64,000 bases of DNA from Lepidurus packardi. Its lineage: Eukaryota; Arthropoda; Branchiopoda; Notostraca; Triopsidae. The position numbers and the translations under genes were made by a program. The notes beneath the pieces are model-generated. The model ran no database searches and was not told the DNA's origin. It saw nothing but the letters and a program-made list of their open reading frames with translations. Below are positions 11,022 through 23,770 of the stretch, one piece after another. Each line of letters begins with the position of its first letter. Position 1 is the first letter of the stretch. The stretch covers positions 1,364,001 through 1,428,000 of the forward strand of contig JAKZAN010000004.1 of assembly GCA_023053545.1 (NCBI GenBank), given 5' to 3'.

Positions 11022-14000
11022 GGTTTTGGCTCACTCGATTCACAAGGTAGAGTTGGATACTTTAGTGCTCCTTGTAAAATCTAGAGTATTTTGCTGCTCT
11101 TATCCTCGGATTGAACTGACTGCTCAATACGTAAAACTTCTAATCTACACTCGAAAAATTGTATAAGTACCTCCTTTTCTAGCCCAGCCTACTACCGCAA
11201 TTATAGGGAAAGACCACCGGAAAAAGTTCGTCGACATTTGTGACCAGCCGTACGGTCCTAATCCCAAGGCTATCCTTTTCAGGTTAGGCAGTGCTGACAG
11301 CAAGCCAGTCACCGAGTTCCAATCTTGATTCACACGATATGTATATAAGTACACAAGTAGGTAGGCATATTTTATTCCGTTTTTTGAACTTCTTGCGGCA
11401 CAGCTTTATAAATTTTTTGCCGAAAACAAGAGCTGGAATACGTATCTACATGGCGTGCTCTAATGTATCTAGTTAACGAAAACCCTAATCTACTTCTCTT
11501 AGCTCAATAGAAGTGAAGAACTAAAGAAACTGGTAAGACGATGTACCTAAACTATTTATTTTTACTTCTTACATCCCATTTGTCTTGCAGTCGCACATCC
11601 AATAAATAAAACGTTTTTGGAAAACTTTCAATTTGTCCCGTTACCGTAAGGAAAACTGTGGATATTCTTAGGGGTAAGTATTATAGAGGACATAGATTAT
11701 ATAACATAACCTGTACGATCCTGTGAACTTTTACTTTGTTCAAGGCTGCTGCTCTTGTATTAAGTTTCTATGCTCATCAGCAGCAGTTTTATTATGGATT
11801 TGGGTTAATCTTAATTTAAGTGGCATCTTCGCCGAAGATGAAAGCATCATGCCATGATGCCTATACACGAAGGTGTAAAACGATGGCTTTTTAAAACAAG
11901 TCTGTATTTTTTGTTTAATGATGAGGGAAGAATGGGTTCTAAGAATTCGAGGACGTTGTAGCATGACAAACCTTAAAAAAGTTTTGTTTTGTAATAAAAC
12001 AGTACTTCCAATATGAAACTAGAGACCTGCTTTGGAATACAGTTCGCCCTTGAATGACAAAGTTCGTCTGTGGTTTCTTGTATTTATCCCAGGTCTTTGG
12101 CCTAATTTTTAATTCGACAACGTTGATTATTAATCAAGGAAATAGCTTAAACACTTAGTATTCTCAAGGGTTAGTCACTCAACTCTCAAATTTTTTCATA
12201 TAAATCATTAGAATCGTCACGTCTAATTGAATGCGGCGTTATCTTATACGTCTACTGAATGCAAGAGCGCAGATTACTGCAGCTCAACGTGTGAAGTATA
12301 GCAAACGTGATGTGCTTGAAACTTTTCTACGCATGATCCACTACTTTTTTGTCCGGTAATGCTATTGGGGTTACAGTTCGTGTCCAAAGACGCGGAAATG
12401 ATACAAAGAGTTCCTATAGGTTTTCCGCTTCTTGAGCCCGAACTGCATTACATAGCAAAAGGCACACCTTTTACATACAGATAACTTTAAAAAGCTAGCG
12501 CAAGAAAAATACGTTAAAAAAGAGTGAAGAAAACATTCTTGACATTCCTTGCTTAGAAGGTCCTCCTCATATCATCTGGCACCCACATTCTATACATACT
12601 TAATTCTGCGAGAACCGGTTATTTCCAAACAAAATTATCTATTGTATTATTTATTATTATTTTTTTTTACTTTTTATTATTTATTACTTATCCAAATTAG
12701 ATATGTAAACCAGCATATACGCAAAGCAAAGTAGATAGCGAATCGTCTTTACTAAAGTAGTTCGGGTGATCATGAAGCTGAATAGGAAACCACTTTCCTA
12801 AATTTCCGGGAAGTTCGTAATTGGGAAGCACTCAAATGGATATCCCGCCTCTAAAGCTTACACGGAAGGATTGTTTGATGACGTCGTATAAGCTCGTCAG
12901 CTATCGAAGCATAGACTTGCGAAGTAAGCTTGCGGAATATAAATTTTAGCGTAAGCTAAACATGTTCTGGGTAATTTAGCAAGTACCTATTGGCTGTTGG
13001 ACAGGTCAATGTATATGTTTAATTATGCGATTGATAACAGGATTCCTGCGTGATGGGCAATACGATCATTGCAGCTATTTGGGCAGTCCCATAGATTCTG
13101 ACTAAATGCCACTTTAATTACTGCTAAAATGGGAGGCAGGTGTTCGTTTCAGTTTCAGTTTCAAGCCTTGGAAAAGTTACCCTACAGGGATGTTGAAGTC
13201 TCGCATATATCCTCTCCATATCGTATGGGAAGACCCCGGTGTAAAAACTCCTGAGCCTTAGGAAAGGAGTAAAGACTCCAAATTAAGGTTAGATTAGTTT
13301 GGTTACCTTAAGCTAGGTTACATTAGGGTAGGCTATAGATTTAGGTTAGGTTAGTGGGTCAAGGTCCGTAGTCCTTTGACGTATTGTATAAACGAGAATT
13401 AAGCCTTCTTTGAATCTTAGAGTCCTTAACCAATAAGGGAAGTCCTCTTCAAGTCGGAAGGTTATTGGTCAACTGATGGATTGTATACTGTCGGGGTCCA
13501 TAGCCCTTGTGTAAGGAACCCTTAGTCCTAGCGTCGGCAACGCGACACGAGGAAGACGGACCACGATAGAAGGAACTCAAAAAGTCCTTCTGTTTAGTAG
13601 TCCTTGCGTCTACGTCACGGTTAACGCTAGTGCGGTACTTACGAGAATGCGATACCCTCATCAGGGACGTCGCCAGGAATTTTCAAAGAGTTTTCGCAAA
13701 ACCCCTTTTTGAGCCCCCCCTTGTACCATTTTTAAGAACAAAAAGGACTACGTAACATCTATTTTTTATTACACCTTAAGCATTCAGATCTCCGCAAAAG
13801 TACTGTAGTTTCCGTTGCCTTACGCACAATAAATCCGGAAACCGTCCTCAAGATTGTGTATATTTACACTCGACAAATAAGCACACAAAAAACTCACTGG
13901 TGCGAGGAGAGTTTTTGTTTTTTTGTTTTTTTTTTAAATCAGTAATCAAAAGTAGATGCAGGTCACTTAACTTGGAAATGGGGGAGAAGGACACAGCTCT

Positions 14001-14778
14001 TGCTGACCGATGGGACAATACTGATTTAAATTGATTCGTTTTAAAGAAAAAAGTGAAAAAGTCGAATCTTCGACAACATCGGTTTTCTTAGAAAGGGAAA
14101 CTGGGCTAGGTGCTAATTACAGGGGACATTATTTGCCAAGGAAGTAGCTGCAATTTCTCTTTGTAGCATGGTTAAATGGCCTACACCATATGCTGAGAAA
14201 CGAGAAGCCCCATTTATACGTTTGCATGTTAAATTTCTCAACTTGATTTTTTTCCCTTGAAAGCTACATTAGATTAACACTTTCTTCTTTCCGGTTGACA
14301 TTTCGAGGCCCTTCCGGAAAACAATTGGTACATTATTTTTGGAAAACAATTTGGTACGCGTACTTAGCGTCAATGTAATTACGCCGCTGACCCTCATATA
14401 ACAGGAAACTCAACAAAAACATCCTAGCAATAAGGTACATGGGTTGGAGCTGGTTTTAGTTATGAGAGGGGCAAAAGTCTTGGTTTATCATTGCTTTCGA
14501 ACAGTGTCGCTATCTATTGCCCACGATGAGAAGCTAGTAGTAATTGCAGTTCGGTCTTCGAAAGTGGTTAGCAATAATAATGAGTTATTAGCAATGACTT
14601 AATACCGCAAACACAGCAGTATTGGGACTAAAAATAATTAGTAAAAATGTATTAGTGAAATTATAAAAGCTTGGAAATAAGAAATATGAAAAATTAAGTA
14701 TTGGTTAACTTCGTCTAAATTAACCAAGTGTCATCACAATTCAACACAAATATGGAGATTAATTTGTTCAGAAGGTCC
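11022..14778. other. gene-free stretch with degenerate TTAGG-like repeats
   Basis: No gene could be supported in 3.7 kb. Positions 13290-13365 hold scattered GGTTAG/TTAGG motifs, related to the arthropod telomere unit but too irregular for an array. Frames at 11740-11964 and 13449-13661 (minus) have no domain. The sequence is otherwise AT-rich. Confidence 0.45.
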
Positions 14779-15885
14779 TTAGAGGGCTCGGGTAAGCATC
14801 TGGATGTGCGAAATGTCCATAATGGCCGGCGTAGGTTCAATTGATAGAGTCCGCAGTTCGATTATTTCATTCAAGTCTCTTCTCTTTCTCCCGATGAGGG
14901 CGCTACATTTAATGAACCCTCCGCAGTTACAATTACTGTTGCTACTATTGCACTCACAGCAGACTGTTGTATTGTAGACCGTGTTGGTGACGGTAACGGG
15001 GACCATTAGTGTAATTACAGTGCTTGTCGTGATGGTAGCAGTAGCTGTGACTGTCACATTTGAAAGCAGTGTTGAAGTTTCTGTGACTGTGCTGGCTATA
15101 GATGTGCACGTAAAGGACGTACTAGTGACTGTGTTAGTCGCCGTTTGAACAATTGTAATCATCGTTGGAACTAGGACGGTAATAGTACTTTCGACAGTAA
15201 AATACTCTGTCAGTACCTTGGTGATTGTCTCAGCAGGAAGGGTTACTGCTGGTTCCGTAACAGTTGTAGTCGAAGTGGACACAAAAGTCGACAGCGATGT
15301 TGATACTGAGATTGACAGCGATACCGATACCGATGTTGTGGTTGACACCAATATCTTGGTGGCTTCAGAAACCGATGTCGAGGTCACTATCGATGTTGCG
15401 TAGATGGTATTTGCGCAAGTACCATAAAAGTTTTCCCTTTCTGCTCCCGACCCATAATAGTAGTAATTTAACCCTCCAGTCGTGAATAATGCTAAGGCTG
15501 TCAAAGGTAAAACTGCCGCGACAGCAACACCCACACCGACTATTACAGGTATTGACAATCCTGTAGAAGTACCAGGAATGAAATGATCGATTGGATGATT
15601 CAAGTACGGGTCATCAAATAAGGTCTGATCCAGGAGAAACTCGTCATTGTAGTTTTCTTTCTTCCGATCTACGGAATTTGGCGAAATTCGTTGGCCAATG
15701 CGGTGCGAATAAGATCTTAAACTGCGGTCAGAACTTTCCATGTCATTTTTGGATTGCGTCTCTGTACTAGTCGTCGAAAAGAGGTTCTTAAAGAGCACAA
15801 GGTCAGACACGTTTAAATTTGCCACTGATGCTATCGATAGAGCACTAAGTATCACTACGTACACCATTAGGAAATGTTTCACCAT
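14779..15885 (-). CDS. secreted Ser/Thr/Val-rich mucin-like protein, family member 3 (368 aa)
   Basis: Function unknown; third member of the tandem family. Intronless frame from an ATG with a signal peptide (about 1-22). It lacks the LEPSWTP block of the other two but keeps the STETQS motif, the hydrophobic stretch (about 111-136, VIVGVGVAVAAVLPLTALAL), a Tyr-rich patch, the TIYATS junction, a long Ser/Thr/Val stalk (about 165-315), the Cys module CCEC ... CNCGGFIKC, a basic RKRR site and the tail LSIEPTPAIMDISH. The stalk is less regular than in member 2 and contains several Asn-X-Ser/Thr sites. It is the most diverged copy. Secretion or membrane anchoring cannot be decided from sequence alone. 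Confidence 0.85.
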   Translation of the reverse strand: MVKHFLMVYVVILSALSIASVANLNVSDLVLFKNLFSTTSTETQSKNDMESSDRSLRSYSHRIGQRISPNSVDRKKENYNDEFLLDQTLFDDPYLNHPIDHFIPGTSTGLSIPVIVGVGVAVAAVLPLTALALFTTGGLNYYYYGSGAERENFYGTCANTIYATSIVTSTSVSEATKILVSTTTSVSVSLSISVSTSLSTFVSTSTTTVTEPAVTLPAETITKVLTEYFTVESTITVLVPTMITIVQTATNTVTSTSFTCTSIASTVTETSTLLSNVTVTATATITTSTVITLMVPVTVTNTVYNTTVCCECNSSNSNCNCGGFIKCSALIGRKRRDLNEIIELRTLSIEPTPAIMDISHIQMLTRAL

Positions 15886-17204
15886 TGTCAGGAAATCTCT
15901 AACTTCTTTGCATAAATAACACGCAACTATTTCGACTATACAAATAAGAAAATTACTTAGTCTGACACGAAGGGGTTTGCTTGGTTAAGGTTCTGAAAGA
16001 ATCTGAGGTGCTCAACATGTTAAATGGAGCTTTTTCCCATGCATTGACCACGCCTCTTTTGCTGCTTAGGTAGTAAGTAGTGTGCCCATGGGCAGTTACG
16101 ATGTCCATCACAAGCACCACCCAGAAGACTTGAGTAAACAAAAAAGAACCGCAAATCCACTAGATTGTGTAAAGCAAACTATTAGCAAGCTTGAAAAGAC
16201 ATAACAAGAGCAAAAATACGGAAATGATGAAAAATTCACAAAAACAAGTGTTACGGGTGATAACTGTTCTGGTGCAAGAGGCATCGGACCGAAAAAATGC
16301 GAACACTTTGGTTAGGTAAGGAACGAAGTTGGAGTGTGCAGCTTACGATATAGGCAACGACAACAATAAAGAGCATTGCACCTCCTTCTCCACTGATAAT
16401 TGAGGTGAACGAAGAAATAATGAGATTCGAAGAAATAAACACGAAATGCGTGTCCTGAACAGTTAGAAACCTTGATGAACCCATTCACATGTCATTGTAA
16501 AAAGGAGTAGTAATTATTATTAATAGTTGACGGGACTAGTATGGTCGTCAAGTTTTACCTGCTGAAGACAAACGCCGGAGATATTTTATGCTACTTCATC
16601 CTGCGTATCTATCTTTATTGCATAGGAAAGCTCTTTCCTATGTCATATTATTAAGGTATAATTTAGTCAAGAAATTTGGGAGTGATTTTAAATAGTAGAA
16701 AACATAAGTTTAGCATGCAAACATAGAAACAGAGCTTGGAGAATTTTATATTCATGCTAAGCCTCATAAAAATATTTTTAAAGAGCATATAAAATGGCTA
16801 TTATGGAAGCTTTACCCATGTTGTTGCAATATGCAAATGGTACGGAACGAACTAATTTCAATGTTTACGACTTTGGAGGCTTGTAACTTGTGAACTCTTG
16901 CGTATAACCACACGTGTGGACACTGCTACTCTTTAAGTGTTCAGTAGAAGTTATTGAGTGAAACATACGCAGACAAATTGTAGAGGTTTAATGAAGGCTT
17001 ACGGGCGTTTACGGGTGGGTAAGCTATGGTTACCACAGAAAGATTATTCCTAGACTGGACCAGGATTAGTTGGAGAATGAAGGAAGTGTATCTGACAGAT
17101 AATTGAGCTTTTAAAAGTTATATGGTTGCCGCATCCGCCCAAAATTATAGCTTCGTTGTAGCATTCGCGATGCTACAAAACGATGCTACAAATATATATA
17201 TATG
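15886..17204. other. no firm gene; possible small secreted-peptide frames
   Basis: Minus-strand frames at 15953-16141 and 16251-16484 contain hydrophobic leader-like segments, but the first has no ATG at its hydrophobic start and neither has a homologue I recognise. Both are left as unsupported. The rest is AT-rich spacer. Confidence 0.35.
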
Positions 17205-17370
17205 CACGACTCTTCTGCTGTGGCGAGTTGCTCTGGCCACAAGTGATGCACTTCTTGCACCACGCCATCACATCTTCCCGCATTTTGGGCCAGTAGAACC
17301 TCTATTTAAACTTGAATATGGTACACCCTACACCCACTTGAGCAGCTGTTGCATCATCATGATAAGTCCT
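17205..17370 (-). pseudogene. Gypsy integrase zinc-finger fragment, antisense to the next relic
   Basis: On the minus strand the frame reads a YHDDATAA block and then FYWPKMREDVMAWCKKC and ITCGQS, the H2C2 zinc-finger start of Gypsy integrases. Frames break between the two parts. It lies head-to-head with the plus-strand Gypsy relic that follows, so two copies or an internal inversion are involved. Confidence 0.7.
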
Positions 17371-17399
17371 TAACAGAATGCTCACCACCTTTCGCGGAA

Positions 17400-18375
17400 C
17401 TTCGGATTTAATAAGTGGGTATTACCAATTAGAGCTTGAGTCAGAGGACAAACAAAAGACCGCCTTCCAAACTTCTCAAGGACTTTATGAGTTCAATGTC
17501 ATGCCTTTCGGATTGTGCTGTACAATGGACCAAGTTCATTTCAGTGGCTAATGGAATTAGTGGTAAGAGTGGAAATCCTGTCCAATTTATTTGGATGACC
17601 TTATAGTTTTCAGCAGAACTTTTGAAGAACTATTTGAACGGCCCATAGCGTCTGCAATTCAATGCTTGACGAGACCAAAGAGTCGTTACTGTGTAACGCG
17701 GAAGGAGCTCCTGGCAGTTAAATTCGCTTCAGTGCAATTTAACCACTATCTTCTGGGAAGACCGTTTAAGCTTGACAGAGCCGTTATTGCGCAGTTATTG
17801 GGCCCAAAGATAGAATTTGAGTCTTCGTGGTGACGGGCTTTTCCGCAAATGGATTTTGACAAACGGATCTCCGCACCTGCCTCTTGTGCCTACAGTGAAG
17901 CAAGAGGAAAATCTTAAGAAGACCATGGTGATAATTCTGGGGCCCGTATGGGAAGTAAATAAATCTTAGAAAAATTGCGATCAAGTTTTTATTGGCCCAA
18001 GATGGGGAACGATGTTAAAGTGTGGTGTACGGGCTGTGTGACATGTGTGCAGCGAAATCCCCCATCCCAAAAGACTAGAACCCTGGACAACCTAGATTTC
18101 CGAGTGTTATTGTAGATTTACTGGGTCCTCTGCCTGAAACAACAGATGATTATCGCTATATTCTGGTTGCCGGAGATTTGTTCAGAAAGTGGGTGGAGGC
18201 ATATCCTATTCCAGATCAGGAAGCCAGTACTACCGCCACCAAGCTGTATGGGGAGTACATTAGCAGGTATGGAGTGCCGCTTCAGCTTCATTTCGATCAA
18301 GGTAGAAATTTTGAATCAAGAACTGTGAGCGAAATGTACCGATTGCTCATTTACGTCAGAAGAGAGTTCTGAGAG
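17400..18375 (+). pseudogene. Ty3/Gypsy pol, internally deleted and frameshifted
   Basis: Motifs appear in Gypsy order: the RT block [18 protein letters not shown] and MPFGLC (17400-17530), the RT catalytic YLDD box as IYLDDLIVFS near 17590-17618, RNase H pieces with SRYCVTRKELLAVKFA (about 17675-17750), the integrase zinc finger WCTGCVTCVQRNPPSQK (about 18020-18080), and an integrase core with FRKWVEAYPIP and GVPLQLHFDQGRNFES (18180-18320). Spacing is too short between RT and RNase H and several frameshifts and a nonsense codon intervene. No LTRs were identified with confidence. Confidence 0.85.
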
Positions 18376-19429
18376 ACGAACGGCGAGTTCTGTCTGGGCA
18401 CTGAGAGTAGTGAGTAAAGAGTGAGAGTGAAACGAGTCCTTTAGTCGAATTGATCAGGTGTCAAGTACATGCGACTTACCCGAACCCTGTTTACGTATAT
18501 TAATTTATTCCCCGGGTAGAATAATTTCATGACAATATAACAGAAAATACGTGAACTGAATTCCATTGCCAGATACTTGGAAAACTGACAAGCGCTCACG
18601 AAATCTACACGTTGGTATTGTTACGTTCCACTCCTTTTTAAACTCCGTTTATTCGCAACTCCCACTCCACAACAACACTACCATGACTCCAAGACAAATC
18701 TCCCTTAAAACCACTCTTCCTCCCGTCCTAACTCTCATTGACTCTTCCCTTTTGTCTTTCCCTAACTAACTACTGAATTGCCTCGCCCCTTGACCTTTTA
18801 TCCCCCTTCATTAGCCTCGGCCTGTCGCCCTCTCCGCAATCACCTTGCCATACCACATCGAGTCCCCAAAGACGACGCTTCGTGGAAAGCAGCCAAGGAG
18901 CCGGGGGAGCAACAAGGTTCAAAACGGGTACGGAATGCCACAGTATTTTTACTTTCTTACTAATTTCCTTTCCCAAATCTCTACTTCAGCAAAGGAAACT
19001 AAACGCTGTAAAATAAATAAAAGGAAATAGCAAATCAGTCTTTTTTATACTAAAAAATGGGCATAATATTTGTCTGATCTTCTGGTTTCCTTCTCGGGTA
19101 GTTTCATCCAATTAAAAATACCACAGTAAGCGTTCAGGAAAAATGAAAAACTCGTCAAAAACAAACCGGAAGTGGTTAGGTTCTTTTGCAGGGATTATTA
19201 ACAGGTAATACAGAACAAAAAATGCAAAGAACATATAAGTGTTAGATTTCGGAGTAGTTTCTGGAGAACAGCACAAACAAGAAAATCAGAAAAATATCAG
19301 AAAAAAAAATTGTATATGGCTCGTGTATTGTCGTACAATTCTTTTCTTTTTCTAAAATAAGTAAAAAGATTGGATTTCAGAATTCAAATTACTCAAAATT
19401 TCCTATGGGTCATGTTTAGCATTTCCCGC
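18376..19429. other. no gene seen; possible retroelement 3' flank
   Basis: Sequence after the Gypsy relic includes a GAGAGTGA-rich stretch (18400-18440) that may be LTR or untranslated element sequence, but no terminal repeat partner is present. The remaining frames are short. Confidence 0.35.
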
Positions 19430-19890
19430 TTTTATACAACCAATAATTATTGGAAGATCAAGCACTCCTGGGAAACGACCTGCCGATTAAGCGGTAAAAC
19501 TCTGATATAAACGTGAATCAAAAGAAGTAACCTTTTAAAAAAATTATTCTCCTCTAAGGTTACGTGCTTATAGAATCTCTGTGATATTGCTGATGATGTT
19601 GCCTATCCTAAAGTATAATCTGTATTGAAAAACGCAATATTTTAAAGAATAATTTGTCCCAAAGTTGGTTATGGGTATGAAATACAGTCTTGCATATATA
19701 ACGCACGTCTCAATTTTATTCCATTATTTCCTTTGTTTGAAGGTTCTAAAAGGCAACCAGAAATACGGCATTGTTACCCGTGTAACCAGAGAGCCAGTTT
19801 GAACGTTAGCCCTTCCCCTAAGGCTTGCGCCAACTGCTTTGCAGTTTCCTGCGTGACCGTTGTTTTCTAAGTGGCAGCATAATTTCTCAT
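19430..19890 (+). pseudogene. 3' end of a cathepsin L-like gene, pseudogene
   Basis: A block equivalent to the end of exon 6 (NYWKIKHSWETTC) is followed by a GGTAAAACTCTGATATAAA donor-intron sequence and then a damaged last exon, ending near TATCCTAAAGTATAA, the same 3' end as the cathepsin gene at 61032-62444. The active-site Asn region is altered and the last exon is out of frame. Similarity continues about 250 bp into the 3' flank, where it follows the minus-strand gene (TGGTTATGGGTATGAAATACAG). It is therefore a genomic duplicate rather than a processed copy. Confidence 0.8.
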
Positions 19891-19968
19891 AAACTTTAAA
19901 CTAAAAATAAATAATAAAAAAAATAGAAGAAGAAAAAGTATTTTCTAAAATATCTTAATAATATTACC

Positions 19969-20831
19969 TAGGCATCTATCTTTTTTTTTTTTTTTCTATT
20001 TAATCTCAGCGTGAGCAAAGCTCTTTGCCGATATTTATTTTCTTTCTTTCCAATTTTCTGTTTTACAATGTTATCACTATTTAAACTTTAAACCAATGGG
20101 CTTTCCTCTAAATGACTAGAGTAGTGCCCTCCCTTGTTTGTATATTTCGCGGGAGCTGTTTATGAAACTTTCAACTGCTGCAAAGATCTTCGGGTTTGTT
20201 AGAATGGTTTGCATATTGAAGTGAACTTTTTCTTTCGATAGTTTTTGAAGAAGGATTGCTCTTGGTTTGTTTAGCCACCTGCAATGGTAGAGAATGTGTT
20301 TGAGGTCTTGAGAACTTTGAGCGTAGCACGGGCAGCAAGGGTTGTCAGTCTTCTTTATACGATGGAGAAAAGCCAAGGAAGGATAGTGTAAACAGCGAAG
20401 TTTTATCAGGGTATAAATTGTGTGTCTGTTTAAGTTTAATTTGCAAATGGGTGAGGATTCAGGAGTAATTCCTAAACTTAACAATGTTGAAGTTTTTTTA
20501 GTCCAATTTTCCACCCATTTTTGTTTGAATATACTTTTAACTGTTTTTGGGATCTCTTGGGTTTCCCGATTACAGTTAAACTGGGAGACCAATTGTTCGA
20601 TTCGATATGAGCAAGTTGCGTATGAGGAATGACGAGGAGGATCCATGTTTCGGAGGTCTGCTGCATTTCTTGTTAAACCGAATCTAATCAGCCTTTCTTC
20701 GACGGCCAACTTCAGTGGAGGGATTCCAGTCTCTACTTCTAGGGTTGATGTTGGAGACGTTTTAAATGCTCCGGATATTATTAACAAGGCTTGGCGATGA
20801 AGGTATTTTAAAGTGGTAGGCATCTATCTTT
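19969..20831 (-). mobile_element. 5'-truncated non-LTR retrotransposon with poly(A) and 15-bp target duplication
   Basis: A minus-strand open frame (20116-20823) encodes the C-terminal part of a jockey/CR1-like protein: the post-RT block RQALLIISGAFKTSPTSTLE, then GIPPLKLAVEE, and a C-terminal Cys/His motif CCPC ... HILYHC. The 3' end runs into a T15 tract on the plus strand (19981-19995), a poly(A) tail on the element strand. The direct repeat TAGGCATCTATCTTT flanks it at 19969-19983 and 20817-20831; the last three T are ambiguous with the tail. The ATG that opens the frame lies inside the target duplication, so it is not the element's own start. Confidence 0.92.
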
Positions 20832-21232
20832 GTTTCATTTTAATCTATGACTTATTTAAAATTTTCATAACTTGGAACACTAAAAAAAAAAATTATGGAA
20901 AACGATATTGAAATAATGCACGCATTTCAATAGACTTGTATATATCCCATGTTTAACGACCATAATACGATTTCATTATATTGCACAGGAATTAGAATGT
21001 TTGAGTCCCAATTTGCCATGCTGTAGCGGCATAAGGGGTTCCAGTGGCATTGAGGGATACTCAGACATACACACGTACACATGTGTACGCAGTTGGCCGA
21101 GCAGTTGCGCATATTTTGCAAGCTCTAGGTAACTTAAAAGCTAACAAATTCGGCCTGCCCTATGTTTACCGTCTCGTTCATCAAACAAAAATACTAGCGA
21201 ACATAGAACTGACATGCACAGCGAAATATGAC
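20832..21232. promoter_or_regulatory. upstream region shared with the second cathepsin gene
   Basis: A block around 21055-21120 (CACACGTACAC ... GTTGGCCGAGCAGTTGCGCA) recurs in inverted orientation near 62645-62690, upstream of the other cathepsin gene. This suggests the duplicated unit carried its promoter. No individual binding site is claimed. Confidence 0.5.
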
Positions 21233-21240
21233 TATAAAAG
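21233..21240 (+). promoter_or_regulatory. TATA box of the cathepsin gene
   Basis: TATAAAAG lies 69 bp before the ATG at 21302. The paralogue at 62444 has the same element at nearly the same distance. Confidence 0.7.
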
Positions 21241-21301
21241 AAGCACTACGAGATCCCAAATGGCATCAGTATAGCTTCAACGACAAGCGAAGAATCTAGT
21301 C

Positions 21302-22717
<1,416 letters not shown>

Positions 22718-23570
22718 TCTAAAGTGGAAAGCGAAATATGTTTAATGATGATTTATCGTAACAGTTGGCTATGGGATATCCAATACTGTCTCACATGCAT
22801 AACATACGCCTGTCAGTTTTACTTTATCATTTCCTTCGTTTGAACGCTCAAAAAGACACTAGAAATACGGTCCTGTACCCCTCTTCATCTCTTCGTTTTT
22901 AAAGACGACATGCAAAGTGGCATTGCATCATCATCTGCTAGGGTAAGAGGCGAATCATTCCACTTTCAAAACAACACATATAAACAATGACAAAATAATA
23001 CACTGGCTTTTCAATACAACGGTCATGCTATCTAGTTCTAGACAGGACAATTAGCACATCAAATACACGTACATTTCAATGCAGTAGCAAGACACAATTT
23101 ATATTTTACTTTTAAGAAAAATACAATTTTTCAGTGTTCTTAAAATCCTTAGGCTTAATTTTCCCATTTTTTTTATTAAATCTGAAATTTTGTCATTGTT
23201 ATTTGTTTCCTGTATTATTTTTGTTCGCAGCCGTTGCCACAGCTGTGACCAGATTTTTTCGACCAAATGCATTTAATGTGAATACAAGTTTCCAGAGTAA
23301 CATGTCTGCATTAAACGTTTCCTTGAAGTTAATATTATTTATGAACTTTATGAACCTCGAGTCCCGGCATGCCAGACTTAACAGAAAGGCACAAAAAAGG
23401 ACTCAATCTTTTCCTGCTGATAGAGCTGCTGAAAAGGAAAGCAGAAATTGTCACTGTAAGTATACAACTCGTAGGGGAAGACCGGATCTTTATGGTTCAA
23501 AAGAAGCACCAGCAGCAGCTTGATGCTAAGCTAGAAGATCTGTTTAATAAATACACTCAAAGGCAATTCG
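22718..23570. other. 3' flank and spacer, no supported gene
   Basis: The first 160 bp downstream of the protease gene resemble the flank of the 19430 pseudogene. Frames at 23134-23523 and 23369-23623 overlap each other in different phases and have no recognised domain. Confidence 0.4.
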
Positions 23571-23630
23571 ATGCAAATGACTTGTTGCAAATGCAAATGA
23601 CAAATGACGTAAATGACAAATGATGCAAAT
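23571..23630 (+). repeat. short repeat with three ATGCAAAT octamers
   Basis: ATGCAAAT occurs at 23571-23578, 23591-23598 and 23623-23630 within an (AAATGAC)-like minisatellite. The octamer is the classical POU-factor site, but here it may be only a by-product of the repeat unit. Confidence 0.6.
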
Positions 23631-23639
23631 GACGTTGTA

Positions 23640-23770
23640 TTGAAATAGCTGCGGAGGCAGCGGCCAAGAAAAGCGGCGATCAAGAAGAATTTAATTGTTG
23701 TTTGCTAAGATTAGAGGAGGAAAATGAACTGCTGAATATGAAGGGAGACTTTTATAGCTGAACTGAACGC
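23640..23770 (-). pseudogene. first-exon remnant of a cuticle protein gene
   Basis: The minus strand matches the 5' leader and signal-peptide exon of the cuticle gene at 25793-25944 (AAATTCTTCTTGATCGCCGC, then an Ala-rich region). The start codon position reads ATTA rather than ATGA and the leader is frameshifted. No second exon is present. Confidence 0.7.

Noticed and set aside
13290-13365. Interstitial telomere array (TTAGG)
   Set aside because: Units are irregular and few; TTAGG-like patches also occur at 56360-56405. Probably chance or degraded simple sequence.
15953-16484. Two putative small secreted peptides
   Set aside because: Leader-like hydrophobicity only; the first lacks an ATG at its start and neither resembles the mucin-like neighbours.
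23134-23623. Possible gene with a hydrophobic leader
   Set aside because: Two overlapping frames in different phases, no homologue, no splice structure, and the sequence runs into a minisatellite.
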